A stretch of 64,000 nt of DNA from Arthrobacter sp. Leaf337 (GCF_001423745.1 NZ_LMPC01000012.1:617107-681106), one strand, 5' to 3'; shown: positions 48,784-57,679, counted from the first letter of the stretch. The notes: a model not told the origin generated them from the sequence alone. Translations and numbers: made by a program.

Positions 48784-50311
48784 GGGCGACCCGCGCCTGG
48801 GCAAGCTGCTGGACGGAATCGTCCGCCTTGCCGCAGGGGAGCTTCACTCCCGGATCGAAGTATCCCCCGCCAGGGATGAGCTGGATGCTGTCATCATGGG
48901 CACCAACCTCCTGGCCGAAGACCTGCAGATCATGTACCAGGAGCTGGAGCAGCGGGTGGAACTGCGCACCCGGCTGCTCAACGAAGCGCACCTGGAAATG
49001 CAGAAGATGGCGCTGACGGACTCGCTGACCGGCCTGGCGAACCGTGCGGCCCTGGTCAGTGCCCTCAACGACACCCTGACGGAGGCTGAGCGGGGCGACC
49101 TTCCGCCCGCCGTCCTCTTGCTGGACCTTGACGCCTTCAAAGGCATCAACGACTCCCTCGGCCACGCTGCCGGGGATCAGGTACTGACCGCCGTCGGGGA
49201 GCGGATCAAGGGATCAGTCCGGGACACTGACACGGTGGCCCGCCTGGGCGGTGACGAATTCGCCGTCCTGATGCCCGCCACCACCCTCGCCCGCGCCGCG
49301 AGCGTGGGCAACCGCATCCTCGCTGCCCTGGACAGCCAAGTGGAGCTCGAGAACGACTCCGTCCAGTGCGGGGCCAGCATGGGGCTGTGCATCGGCGGAG
49401 CCGGACAAAGCGCCGAACAGCTACTCATGGAAGCCGACGTGGCTATGTACGCTTCCAAGGCTGGCGGGCGCAACAGGCTCAAAGTATTCGAACCGGCCAT
49501 GCTGCACGCGCGCCAATTGCGGAGCCAGCTTATCGATGACCTTCGGACGGCCATTTCCGAGTCAGAGCTGGTGCTTTTCTACCAGCCCGTGGTCGCGCTG
49601 GCGTCCGGGCGGATCGAGGGTGCGGAAGCCTTGGTCCGCTGGCAGCATCCTTCCCGCGGCATGGTGATGCCGGACGAATTCATTCCCCTCGCTGAAGATG
49701 CCGGACTCATTTCCGAACTGGGCGGCTGGGTGCTCCGCACTGCAGTCAGGCAACTGCAGGACTGGCGGGCCGAGGGCCGCGCCGGGGACGACTTCTCCAT
49801 GCGGATCAACATCTCACCGACCGACCTTCAGCGCCTCGAGTTCATCGAAGAGGTCCGGGATGCCCTCAGCGGGGCCGGAATCAGCCCGGAGCTGCTCGTC
49901 CTGGAGCTGACCGAGGGCGCAATTGTCAGCGGCAATGAGCTGGACCGGTACTCCCTGAGCAGCCTGCGGAAGCTGGGGGTAGGGCTGGAAATCGATGACT
50001 TCGGTACGGGCTATTCCTCCATCAGCTACCTGCGCAAGCTTCCGGTGGACAAGGTCAAAGTGGACCGCTCGCTGCTGAAGGACCTCGGAACGGACCCGGC
50101 CCAGCCGGACCTGATCGCCGCCATTCTCCAGCTGATCCGGGCGTGCGGCCTCGAAGCAGTCTGGGAAGGGGTGGAGACGGCGGAACAGGCCCGGCACCTG
50201 GCCAGTATCGGGTGCGTCAGCGCCCAAGGGTATTACTTCGGCCGGCCGGTTCCGGCGGACGAATTCGCAGCGGTGCTGGAAGCGCAGCGGGCTTCGCACC
50301 ACGGCAGCTAG
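48773..50311 (+). CDS. GGDEF-EAL cyclic-di-GMP enzyme
   Basis: 512 residues. A coiled-coil N-terminus (about 30-80) leads to a GGDEF domain with the intact GGDEF at 159-163 and an I-site RDTD at 150-153, correctly five residues before it. The EAL domain has EALVRW at 285-290, the glutamate of LELTEG, DDFGTGYSS, KVDRSLL and EGVE, all catalytic positions. Both synthesis and breakdown of cyclic di-GMP look possible. No membrane or sensor domain; the coupled STAS-like protein may serve that role. Confidence 0.92.
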   Translation: MFTEGDPRLGKLLDGIVRLAAGELHSRIEVSPARDELDAVIMGTNLLAEDLQIMYQELEQRVELRTRLLNEAHLEMQKMALTDSLTGLANRAALVSALNDTLTEAERGDLPPAVLLLDLDAFKGINDSLGHAAGDQVLTAVGERIKGSVRDTDTVARLGGDEFAVLMPATTLARAASVGNRILAALDSQVELENDSVQCGASMGLCIGGAGQSAEQLLMEADVAMYASKAGGRNRLKVFEPAMLHARQLRSQLIDDLRTAISESELVLFYQPVVALASGRIEGAEALVRWQHPSRGMVMPDEFIPLAEDAGLISELGGWVLRTAVRQLQDWRAEGRAGDDFSMRINISPTDLQRLEFIEEVRDALSGAGISPELLVLELTEGAIVSGNELDRYSLSSLRKLGVGLEIDDFGTGYSSISYLRKLPVDKVKVDRSLLKDLGTDPAQPDLIAAILQLIRACGLEAVWEGVETAEQARHLASIGCVSAQGYYFGRPVPADEFAAVLEAQRASHHGS

Positions 50312-51090
50312 TCCCACTGCCCCCGGTCCTGGAGCACTGTCTTGAGGAGATCGGCCCGGTCCGTCACGATGCCGTCAACACCAAGGTCCAGGAGCCGGTG
50401 CATCTCCGCGGGATCGTTGATGGTCCACACATGGACCTGGAGGCCGTGCCGGTGGGCGCGGCGGACAAACGCCGGCGTCACCACCCGGACGGCACCGTAG
50501 CTGACCGGAACCTGCAGCGCGTGGATGCCCCGCACCACCCGTCGGATGACCGGCGCCGGAAGCACCGGTCCCAGCATTGTGAAGATCGCGTTGGACACGA
50601 CGCCGGCCGACGCCGCGACCGGCCGGCTTAACCGCCTTAGAACCGCCCGGCGACGGCGGTCCGAGAAACTCGTAATCAGCACCTGGTCGTGAACGCCGTA
50701 CTTCTCAATCGCGGCCGCAAGCCCGGGGACGGAGTTCCAGTCCTTGACGTCCAGGTTCAGCCGGACGCCGGGGAAGGCCCGCACCATTTCCTCGAACAGC
50801 GGGATGGGTTCCATGCCCCCGATCCTCGCCTGGGCCACCGTCCCTGCAGGGAGCCTGGAGATGCGTCCCTGCCCGTCCGTGACACGGTCGAGTGCGGGGT
50901 CATGGAACACCAGCAGCACGCCGTCGGCAGTGGTGTGGACGTCCATTTCCAGGTACCGGTAGCCGAGTTCGACGGCGGCGCGGAACGCCGCCATCGAATT
51001 TTCCAGCCCGTCCGGCGAGAACCCGCGGTGCGCCATCGCGATCCGCGCGGACGCGCTTCCGGCGGTGAAGAAAGGCTGGGGCTCAGTCAT
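50308..51090 (-). CDS. Glycerophosphodiester phosphodiesterase
   Basis: 260 residues. HRGFSPDGLENSMAAF near 21-36 and EMDVHTTADGVLLVFHD near 48-64 are the two GDPD signatures, with catalytic His and metal-binding Glu and Asp. No signal peptide, so it hydrolyses glycerophosphodiesters inside the cell. Its last four bases overlap the end of the GGDEF-EAL gene on the other strand. Confidence 0.93.
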   Translation of the reverse strand: MTEPQPFFTAGSASARIAMAHRGFSPDGLENSMAAFRAAVELGYRYLEMDVHTTADGVLLVFHDPALDRVTDGQGRISRLPAGTVAQARIGGMEPIPLFEEMVRAFPGVRLNLDVKDWNSVPGLAAAIEKYGVHDQVLITSFSDRRRRAVLRRLSRPVAASAGVVSNAIFTMLGPVLPAPVIRRVVRGIHALQVPVSYGAVRVVTPAFVRRAHRHGLQVHVWTINDPAEMHRLLDLGVDGIVTDRADLLKTVLQDRGQWD

Positions 51091-51103
51091 TCCAGGCGCC
51101 TGC

Positions 51104-51922
51104 CTAGACGCGCTTCACGCCAAATTCGGCCAGTTTGGCTTCGAGGATCTGGGCCACGCCGTCGTCGTCGAAATGCGGCGCCTGCTGCCCCGCGGCTCGG
51201 ATGGCCTCCGGGTGGCCGCTGGCCATCGCGTAGCCGTCCCCGGCCCAGCGCAGCATCTCGATGTCGTTGGGCATGTCCCCGAACGCCACCACGTCCGCTG
51301 CGTCAATCCCCAGGGTGGCGGCGTATTCCGCGAGGGTCACCGCCTTGTTGACACCCGGGAGGGCAAGTTCCAGCATGGCCACGGTGGGTGCCGAGTGGGT
51401 GGCGGAGGCGAGGTGGGCGACTGCGGGCGACACTTCGGCAAGGAAGTCGTCCGCCGTGCCTTCGCGGACGATGGCCAGGAACTTCACCACGGCGTCGTCA
51501 GCGGTGAGTGTGCTGGCCAGCGGAGCGGGGGTGAATTCGGTCAGGAGTTCGCTGGAGTCGTTTTCGATGAAGCCCGGCTCCAGGTGGAAGCCGGTGAGCG
51601 TTTCCGCGGCGAACAGCGCGGACGGCCGGAGCTGCTTGATGATGCGGCGCGCCTCGAAGACCGCTTCCAGGGCGAGCGCGCGCGCGGAGACCAGGCGGCC
51701 TTCCTCGAGGTCCCACACCACGGCACCGTTCGAGCAGATCACGGTTCCGGCGTGCCCCAGCTGGTCTTCCAGGGGGTGCAGCCAGCGGGGCGGGCGTCCG
51801 GTCACGAACACCAGTTCGACGCCGGCATCGCGGCAGGCGTGGAAGGCGCGGATGGTCCGGTCACTGATCTTTCCGTCATGCCCGAGGATCGTTCCGTCAA
51901 TATCACTTGCTACCAGCCGCAT
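51104..51922 (-). CDS. HAD-superfamily hydrolase, Cof type
   Basis: 272 residues. SDIDGTIL near 6-13 is motif I, FVTGRPPR near 39-46 motif II, and GDMPNDIEML near 220-229 motif IV, with a type IIB cap between. Similar to, but clearly different from, the HAD gene at 22485-23345. Likely a sugar-phosphate phosphatase of unknown specificity. Thirteen bases separate it from the GDPD gene. Confidence 0.9.
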   Translation of the reverse strand: MRLVASDIDGTILGHDGKISDRTIRAFHACRDAGVELVFVTGRPPRWLHPLEDQLGHAGTVICSNGAVVWDLEEGRLVSARALALEAVFEARRIIKQLRPSALFAAETLTGFHLEPGFIENDSSELLTEFTPAPLASTLTADDAVVKFLAIVREGTADDFLAEVSPAVAHLASATHSAPTVAMLELALPGVNKAVTLAEYAATLGIDAADVVAFGDMPNDIEMLRWAGDGYAMASGHPEAIRAAGQQAPHFDDDGVAQILEAKLAEFGVKRV

Positions 51923-52018
51923 ACAGCCAGTCTACGTTGGCCCGGCGGCGGCCCCCTCCGGGCGGGCTCAGGGCCGTCCGCCCCGGATCCTGGAGCGCGA
52001 ATTCGCCGGAATGCTGCC

Positions 52019-52044
52019 AGATCGCCGGAAACTTACGGCGATCT
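52019..52044. terminator. Hairpin between the PEBP and HAD genes
   Basis: AGATCGCCG (52019-52027) and CGGCGATCT (52036-52044) pair exactly around an 8-base loop. A further copy, TCCGGCGATCT at 52053-52063, offers an alternative 11-base stem with the same left arm. It lies past the PEBP stop (52087) and before the HAD start (51922) on the same strand. Confidence 0.5.
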
Positions 52045-52086
52045 CGCAGGCCTCCGGCGATCTCGGCGCGGCGGGGTGGACCTGGC

Positions 52087-52602
52087 TCAGCGTTCGAAGA
52101 TGCCCGTGAGCGTCCCGCGGCCCAGCACGTGCGGGGCCAGCCTGGATTCCAGCTTGCCCGGGCTGACCCCGGAGTCCACACCGAGGTGCTCCACATCGAG
52201 GGCGTAGACCGTGACGATGTACCGATGCGGGCCGTGGCCGGGCGGTGGCGCGGCGCCCAGGTAGCCGTGGAAACCGCCGTCGTTCTTCAACTGCAGTGCA
52301 CCGGCCGGAAGGTGCCCGCCGCCCTCGGCACCGGCCCCGGCCCCGGCGGGAAGCGACGTGACGCCTGCCGGGAGATCCAGCACCGCCCAGTGCCAGAAGC
52401 CGCCGCGGCCCGGGGCATCGGGATCGAACATCGTGACCGCATAGCCCCTGGTCCCCGCCGGCGCACCGCTCCAGCTCAGTTGCGGCGATTCGTCCTTGCC
52501 CCCGGCGCGCATCTTGCCGCTGCGCTGGGCGGGCGGCAGGGTTTGGCCGTCCTGGAAGGACTCGCTGCTGACGTGCAGGGAAGGGGAATGGTGGCTGGAC
52601 AT
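52087..52602 (-). CDS. YbhB/YbcL-type PEBP family protein
   Basis: 171 residues from ATG 52602, with GAAAGG six bases upstream. AVTMFDPDAPGRGGFWHW near 57-74 is the phosphatidylethanolamine-binding-protein fold's conserved DPDxP and HW region; GPHRYIVTVYAL near 120-131 is the second motif. Function in bacteria is unclear; some members affect kinase pathways. Coupled closely to the upstream PfkB gene (10 bases). Confidence 0.88.
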   Translation of the reverse strand: MSSHHSPSLHVSSESFQDGQTLPPAQRSGKMRAGGKDESPQLSWSGAPAGTRGYAVTMFDPDAPGRGGFWHWAVLDLPAGVTSLPAGAGAGAEGGGHLPAGALQLKNDGGFHGYLGAAPPPGHGPHRYIVTVYALDVEHLGVDSGVSPGKLESRLAPHVLGRGTLTGIFER

Positions 52603-52612
52603 GTGCTGCCTT

Positions 52613-53644
52613 TCAGTTGCTGGCGGAATCGGCATTCCTACGGTCGTCGACGGCGAGCGCGGCTTCCCGTTCGACGGCGGACTCCGCGTCGCGTTCCAGA
52701 CTTTCGAGCTCGAGGTGGTTGAGTTCGGCCCTCGTGGGCGGGTTGGCCCCCGGCCGGGACACGGTGACGGCGGCTGCCCACGCCGCATGGGCCAGCAGTT
52801 CACGGAGCGACTCGGCCGGTAGCTCACGCAGCTCCTTGCGGTTCTGGGCACCGTCCAGGCCGCGGTCCACCAGCCCGGAAATCAGCGCGGCCATGAAAGA
52901 ATCGCCTGCGCCCACCGTGTCCGCCACCTCTACCTTGGGTGCGGGGAACTCCGCTTCGCCGGCGGCGGTGATTCCCCACGGGCCGGCCGCGCCGCGGGTC
53001 ACCACCACCAGGGCGGGCCCCTCGGGACCGCCCAGGGACAGCCACCGCCGGGCCGACTCCAGGACGTCCACACCGGGGTAGAGCCATTCGAGGTCCTCGT
53101 CGGATGCCTTCACGATGTCCGCGAGGGTGACGAACTTTTCCGCCTGCCGGCGGGCATAGTCCACATCGGTGATGATGCTGGGGCGGCAGTTGGGGTCGAA
53201 GCTGATGGTGGCGGAGGGGTGCGCGTGCTCGACGGCCGCGAGCACCTCGGCAGCCCCCGGCTCCAGCATGGTGGCGATGGAGCCGGTGTGCACCAACGTG
53301 GTGCCCTGCAGCATGAACGGCAGCCGGTCCGCGAGGCCGGGAAGTTCCCAGGCGAGGTCGAACATGTAGGTGGCGGCGCCGTCGTCGTCGATCAACGCGG
53401 TGGCCACGCTGGTGGGCAGGGCATCCGGGCCCTGCGGGACCATCACCGAACTGGATTTCAGGTGGGCGGCCACGGACTCGCCGTAGGCGTCACGCCCGAA
53501 CCTGCCGATGAACTGCACGGGGTGGTCCAGCCGCGCCAATCCCACTGCCACGTTGAGCGGGCTGCCGCCCACGTGGGCCTCGATTCCCGAGGATCGTTGG
53601 ACAACGTCGACCAGGCCTTCGCCAATAACTGTGAGCATGGTCAT
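52613..53644 (-). CDS. PfkB-family carbohydrate kinase, fructokinase-like
   Basis: 343 residues. GEGLVDVVQ at the N-terminus and GGSPLNVAVGLARL near 27-40 bind sugar; DTVGAGDSF near 243-251 is the PfkB signature with catalytic Asp. The fructokinase subgroup is the closest by eye. The last 35 residues are Glu/Arg-rich and lie outside the fold. The substrate is not proven. The next gene downstream is the PEBP protein. Confidence 0.9.
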   Translation of the reverse strand: MTMLTVIGEGLVDVVQRSSGIEAHVGGSPLNVAVGLARLDHPVQFIGRFGRDAYGESVAAHLKSSSVMVPQGPDALPTSVATALIDDDGAATYMFDLAWELPGLADRLPFMLQGTTLVHTGSIATMLEPGAAEVLAAVEHAHPSATISFDPNCRPSIITDVDYARRQAEKFVTLADIVKASDEDLEWLYPGVDVLESARRWLSLGGPEGPALVVVTRGAAGPWGITAAGEAEFPAPKVEVADTVGAGDSFMAALISGLVDRGLDGAQNRKELRELPAESLRELLAHAAWAAAVTVSRPGANPPTRAELNHLELESLERDAESAVEREAALAVDDRRNADSASN

Positions 53645-53677
53645 ACTCTGCCAGAGAAGGGACGCGCGCGCTCCTGA

Positions 53678-55042
53678 TTACGCCGGCGGGGCGTTGTCCA
53701 GGGCCACCCCGGCTGCCTCTGCGTCGCCGAACCTGGCATCCAGGTAGATCACGTCCCTGCCCGCGCGCTGCAGCAGGCTGGCGGCCACTCCGGCCCGGTA
53801 GCCGGTTCCGCAGTGGACCCACAACCGTCCCGCCGGCACTTCGTCCAGGCGGGTCAGGAGCTGGTGGACGGGAACGTTGACAGCACCGGCCACATGGGAC
53901 GCTGCAAACTCGTCCGTCCGCCGCACGTCAAGGACCGTGTCCCCATCCGCGCGGCCTGCCAGCAGGCCGTCCCAGCCGAGCCGCGGGTAGGAGGCGACGG
54001 CGGCATCCGGCGCCAGCGCCTGCGGTTCGGTTCCGACGGCGGCATCCGGCGAATCGATGCCGATGCGGGAGAGGTCGCGGATGGCCTTTTCCACGTCCTC
54101 GCGGGAACCCACGAGGGTGAGCTTCTCGTCCCAAGGCAGGACCCAGCCCAGGTAGGTGGTGAAGTTGGAGCCGCTGCCATATTCAAAGCTGACGCTGCCT
54201 TTGAGATGGTTGCTGGCGAACGCCACGCGGCGGCGAAGGTCAACCACCCATTCGCCGCCGTCCAGGCGGCGGGTGAGCTCTGCGGGGTCCACTGACTCCG
54301 GGACGGCGAGGTCCGCCGGGCCGGGTCCCTTGGCGTTCAGGGCGCCCATGTGCGCGTAGTACGAGGGATACGCGGAGAGGTTGGCGATGAGTTCCTGGAC
54401 GAAGTGGTCCTCGTCCGGATCGATGAGGGCGTGGTTGGCAGCGAGCTGCTCACCAAGAGTGGAGGAGCCCGCCTTGCTCGCCGGACCGGACGAACAGAAG
54501 GATCCGAAGCCGTGGGTGGGGAACAGTGCGGCATCGGGCCGCGCCTCGGCCACGAGCCGGCGAACCGAAGCGTACTGGTCGTGCGCCAGGCCCACGGTGT
54601 CGGACGCCGCGACCAGGTCTGTCCGGCCGACGGAGCCGTACAGCAGGCTGCCGCCGGAGAACACCGCCTGCTTGTCGCCGTCGTCCACGATGAAGGACAA
54701 GTGGGTATGGGTGTGTCCCGGGGTGGCGACGGCCCTGACTGTCAGGGATCCCACGCGGACGGCCTGGCCGTCGGTGATGGCTTCGCGCTCGAACTGGACC
54801 GGGTCCGCGGCGTTGACCAGGTACGTCGCGCCATGGGTTCTGGCGAGCTCCAGTCCACCGGTGACGTAGTCGTTGTGGAGGTGGGTTTCAGCGACGTGGG
54901 TGATGGTCACGCCCGCTTCACGCGCGGCGGCTTCCACGCGGTCCGTGTCCCGTTGCGGATCAATGACCAGGCCCACCGTGCCGTCGTGCACCAGGTAGCT
55001 CCGGTCTCCCAGCGGCGGCGTATCGATCACAATGACATCCAT
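53678..55042 (-). CDS. Persulfide dioxygenase-like MBL hydrolase fused to rhodanese domains
   Basis: 454 residues from ATG 55042, preceded by GAGGAGGA; ATG 55063 is seven codons upstream. The metallo-beta-lactamase part has ETHLHNDYVTGG and TPGHTHTHLSF, typical of ETHE1-like persulfide dioxygenases. Two rhodanese domains follow: the first (about 255-340) lacks the active cysteine, and the second ends with the loop HCGTGYRAG, which has it. It oxidises glutathione- or mycothiol-type persulfide to sulfite and passes sulfur on. A CsoR/CstR-like operator lies in its promoter. Confidence 0.9.
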   Translation of the reverse strand: MDVIVIDTPPLGDRSYLVHDGTVGLVIDPQRDTDRVEAAAREAGVTITHVAETHLHNDYVTGGLELARTHGATYLVNAADPVQFEREAITDGQAVRVGSLTVRAVATPGHTHTHLSFIVDDGDKQAVFSGGSLLYGSVGRTDLVAASDTVGLAHDQYASVRRLVAEARPDAALFPTHGFGSFCSSGPASKAGSSTLGEQLAANHALIDPDEDHFVQELIANLSAYPSYYAHMGALNAKGPGPADLAVPESVDPAELTRRLDGGEWVVDLRRRVAFASNHLKGSVSFEYGSGSNFTTYLGWVLPWDEKLTLVGSREDVEKAIRDLSRIGIDSPDAAVGTEPQALAPDAAVASYPRLGWDGLLAGRADGDTVLDVRRTDEFAASHVAGAVNVPVHQLLTRLDEVPAGRLWVHCGTGYRAGVAASLLQRAGRDVIYLDARFGDAEAAGVALDNAPPA

Positions 55043-55097
55043 GGCGTCCTCCTCGACGGCCACATTTGCCTCTGGCGTGGCTTCCGGCCGTACTCAA

Positions 55098-55103
55098 ACC
55101 ATA
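55098..55103 (-). promoter_or_regulatory. -10 element of the persulfide dioxygenase promoter
   Basis: TATGGT on the minus strand, 17 bases from TTGCTG (55121-55126), a well-spaced primary sigma factor promoter. Confidence 0.6.
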
Positions 55104-55117
55104 CCCCTAGGGGTATG
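55100..55117. promoter_or_regulatory. CsoR/CstR-like operator palindrome
   Basis: CATACCCCTAGGGGTATG is a perfect 18-base palindrome, with the C4/G4 core and A/T flanks of CsoR-family operators. It fills the spacer between the -35 and -10 of the persulfide dioxygenase promoter, an ideal place for repression. Sulfur-sensing CstR proteins of this family control persulfide dioxygenase-rhodanese genes elsewhere. The regulator gene is not in the window. Confidence 0.7.
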
Positions 55118-55120
55118 AAG

Positions 55121-55126
55121 CAGCAA
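55121..55126 (-). promoter_or_regulatory. -35 element of the persulfide dioxygenase promoter
   Basis: TTGCTG on the minus strand, four of six matches to TTGACA, 17 bases from the TATGGT -10. Confidence 0.55.
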
Positions 55127-55143
55127 GAGGCCAACGAGGTCCG

Positions 55144-56499
55144 TCAGGCCTGGTTTCCGTGTTCGTAGACGTCCGGGATGCCGTCCCGATCCGAGTCCAC
55201 CTTCTCGCGTTCTTCCGCCTCACGGTACTGGCGGTTCCTGGTCCGCAGCACCACGGCTGCCAGTATTGCGGCGAGGAGCGACGCCGCCAGGATGCCAACC
55301 TTCGCGTGATCGTCGTGCAGGCTGCCGTGGCCGAAGCTGAGTTCCGCGACCAGCAGGGACACGGTGAAGCCGATACCGGCCAGGAGGGAAACTCCAAACA
55401 CGTCGATCCATTTGAAGGACCCGTCCAGCCGCGCCCGGGTGGCCTTGGTAAGGATCCACGTGGTGCCCATGATGCCGAGGGGTTTGCCCAGGACGAGGGC
55501 CATGATGATGCCGATGGCCACGGGGTCGGCCAGCGCCGAACCCAGGCCTTCCCAGCCACCGACGGCCACGCCGGCAGAGAAGAAGGCGAAGACCGGAACG
55601 GCCACTCCGGCCGAGATGGGACGGAAGCGGTGTTCGAAGATTTCCGCGAGGCCGGGGCCGGCGTCCGGACCCCCGCTGGCCTTGGACCGGAGCACCGGCA
55701 CGGCGAACCCCAGCAGCACACCCGCCACCGTGGCGTGGATGCCGGAGGCGTGCACCAGGGCCCAGGTGGCGACGCCGAGCGGCAGGAGGATGCCCCAGGC
55801 GGCCATGAAGTGGACGCCGAAGAAGCGGCGGTACCTCTGGGCAAGGAAGGCGTACAGCGCCAGCGGGATGAGCGCGAGCAGCAGCGGGGCGGCCTGGATG
55901 TCTCTCGAATAGAAGAACGCGATGATGCTGATGGCAATGAGGTCGTCCACCACCGCCAGGGTGAGCAGGAAGATGCGCAGGGCACTGGGCAGGTGGGATC
56001 CGATGATCGCCAGCACTGCCACCGCGAACGCGATGTCCGTTGCGGTGGGGATGGCCCAGCCGCGCAGGGTTTCCGGGCTGTATATGTTCACAGCGGCATA
56101 TATCAGGGCCGGGACAATCACGCCGCCGGCCGCGGCAGCCACGGGCACGATCGATTTGCTGATCTGGCGCAGGTCCCCGGCCACGAACTCCCGCTTGAGT
56201 TCCAGGCCCACCAGGAAGAAGAAGATGGCCAGCAGTCCGTCGGCGGCCCAGGCGCCCAGGCTCAGCTCGAGGTGCCAGGGCTCGTACCCGATCCGGAAAT
56301 CCCGCAGTGCGAAGTAACTGTCCGAGACCGGCGAATTCGCCCAGATCAGCGCGATGACCGCAGCGGCCACAAGGAGTGCACCGCCCACTGTTTCCTTGCG
56401 CAGGATCTCGCCGATGCGCAGCGATTCCGCGTAGCTGCCGTAGCCAAGGATGGTGAAGCGCGGTTTGGCGTCAGGTGCGGGCGTAGGTGTTTGGCTCAT
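55144..56499 (-). CDS. nhaA: Na+/H+ antiporter NhaA
   Basis: 451 residues from ATG 56499, with AGGA seven bases upstream. About 11-12 membrane segments. VVDDLIAI near 183-190 contains the paired aspartates that bind sodium and protons, and the LGKPLGI-type stretch ([12 protein letters not shown]) is conserved. It exports sodium for protons, for pH and salt tolerance. The soluble C-terminal tail ends with [14 protein letters not shown], a thrombospondin-type-3-like calcium loop that standard NhaA proteins lack. Confidence 0.93.
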   Translation of the reverse strand: MSQTPTPAPDAKPRFTILGYGSYAESLRIGEILRKETVGGALLVAAAVIALIWANSPVSDSYFALRDFRIGYEPWHLELSLGAWAADGLLAIFFFLVGLELKREFVAGDLRQISKSIVPVAAAAGGVIVPALIYAAVNIYSPETLRGWAIPTATDIAFAVAVLAIIGSHLPSALRIFLLTLAVVDDLIAISIIAFFYSRDIQAAPLLLALIPLALYAFLAQRYRRFFGVHFMAAWGILLPLGVATWALVHASGIHATVAGVLLGFAVPVLRSKASGGPDAGPGLAEIFEHRFRPISAGVAVPVFAFFSAGVAVGGWEGLGSALADPVAIGIIMALVLGKPLGIMGTTWILTKATRARLDGSFKWIDVFGVSLLAGIGFTVSLLVAELSFGHGSLHDDHAKVGILAASLLAAILAAVVLRTRNRQYREAEEREKVDSDRDGIPDVYEHGNQA

Positions 56500-56613
56500 G
56501 AAGCGTCCTAAACGTTGAGTCGACAAAACTATGCCGACCAGACTTCCCGGCGCACCTTCCTCCAGTCTAGGGGACGGACCCTGCCGCCGGGCGGACAGAA
56601 GCCGGGCAGATGT

Positions 56614-57525
56614 TCAGCCCAGGAGTTCCTGCACCAGGTCCCGGCACTTCCGGTAGGCCGGGGCCTTGGGGTCAATCAACGCGAAATGGTCTCCGGGGAC
56701 GTTCAGCAGCTGAACGGGTCCGCCGGCAGCCTTCGCCGCGCCGGCGTAGGACACGGACTGGCTGGCGGGAACGTCGTCGTCGTCGCTGCCGTGGACGGCG
56801 TAAACGGGGACCCGCAACGGAATAGCGCTCATGGGGTCCACGTACTTGTGGCGCTTCGGATACTTCGCTGACGAACCGCCCAGCAGGTTGCTGACTGCGC
56901 CGTTGCTGAGGTTCAGCTTTTCGGCATCGGCCAGGTTCAGGAGGCCGGCCTGGCTGACCACCCCGGTGAGCTGCACGGCGCCGTCGTCGTCGTTCCTCCG
57001 CTTCAGCTGGCGGTCGGCGTCCGGCGCGCCCAGCTGCCCAAGCCGGGTCCGGCCGGCAGCCCAGACCGCCAGGTGCCCGCCGGCCGAGTGGCCCAGGGCC
57101 ACGACTTTTTCGAGGCCAAGCCCGTGGATCGCCGCGACGTCCCTGAGTTTGTCGATTCCCGCCAGAACATCTTCGAAGGTGTTCGGCCAGCCGCCGCCGT
57201 TGCCGGCACGCCGGTACTCCAGGTTCCAGGCGGGCATTCCGTGCATGGCAAGGTCCCGGGCCAGCGGCTCGCCGAGCTCGGCGCCGTACTGCGAGCGCCA
57301 GTACCCGCCGTGGATAACCACCACCACGCCGCGGGTTACAGCCGCGTCCGGCAGGAACAGCTCACCCCACTGACTCGGGTCATCGCCGTACTGGTACTTG
57401 TGCCGCTTCACTGCGTCCTCCTTCGGGCCCGACGAACAGGAAGCGGACAATGCCCCCAGTGCCACTGCTGCGGCGGCGCCAAGAAGCCCGCGGGAAAGCA
57501 GGGTCCGACGCCGCACATCAGCCAT
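56614..57525 (-). CDS. Alpha/beta hydrolase, lipoprotein or Tat-exported
   Basis: 303 residues. The N-terminus has VRRRTLLSRG (a twin-arginine-like pattern) and a hydrophobic core ending in LSASC, a lipobox with the cysteine at residue 30, so it is likely an outer-face lipoprotein. The catalytic domain has the oxyanion HGGYW near 73-77, the elbow ALGHSAGGHL near 143-152 and a late PGDHFALID histidine. Close to kynurenine formamidase-like and BD-FAE esterases. Substrate unknown. Confidence 0.85.
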   Translation of the reverse strand: MADVRRRTLLSRGLLGAAAAVALGALSASCSSGPKEDAVKRHKYQYGDDPSQWGELFLPDAAVTRGVVVVIHGGYWRSQYGAELGEPLARDLAMHGMPAWNLEYRRAGNGGGWPNTFEDVLAGIDKLRDVAAIHGLGLEKVVALGHSAGGHLAVWAAGRTRLGQLGAPDADRQLKRRNDDDGAVQLTGVVSQAGLLNLADAEKLNLSNGAVSNLLGGSSAKYPKRHKYVDPMSAIPLRVPVYAVHGSDDDDVPASQSVSYAGAAKAAGGPVQLLNVPGDHFALIDPKAPAYRKCRDLVQELLG

Positions 57526-57630
57526 GTGCCGAGCCTACCTTGGGAGGCAGACAGCTTGCGCCAGCGCGTTCGACGACGGCGCCTGGCGCCGTTCACCGCG
57601 TGTACCGCGGGCCCACGGACCGCACTGCCC

Positions 57631-57647
57631 GGGGGGTGTCACCCCCC
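57631..57647. promoter_or_regulatory. Palindrome upstream of the alarmone synthetase-like gene
   Basis: GGGGGGTG-T-CACCCCCC, a perfect 8-base dyad around one central base, 32 bases before the start of the SAS-like gene. Well placed to be an operator overlapping the promoter; the regulator is unknown. Confidence 0.45.
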
Positions 57648-57679
57648 TGGGTGTCGCAGGCCGCCCGTAAGCTGGAAAC

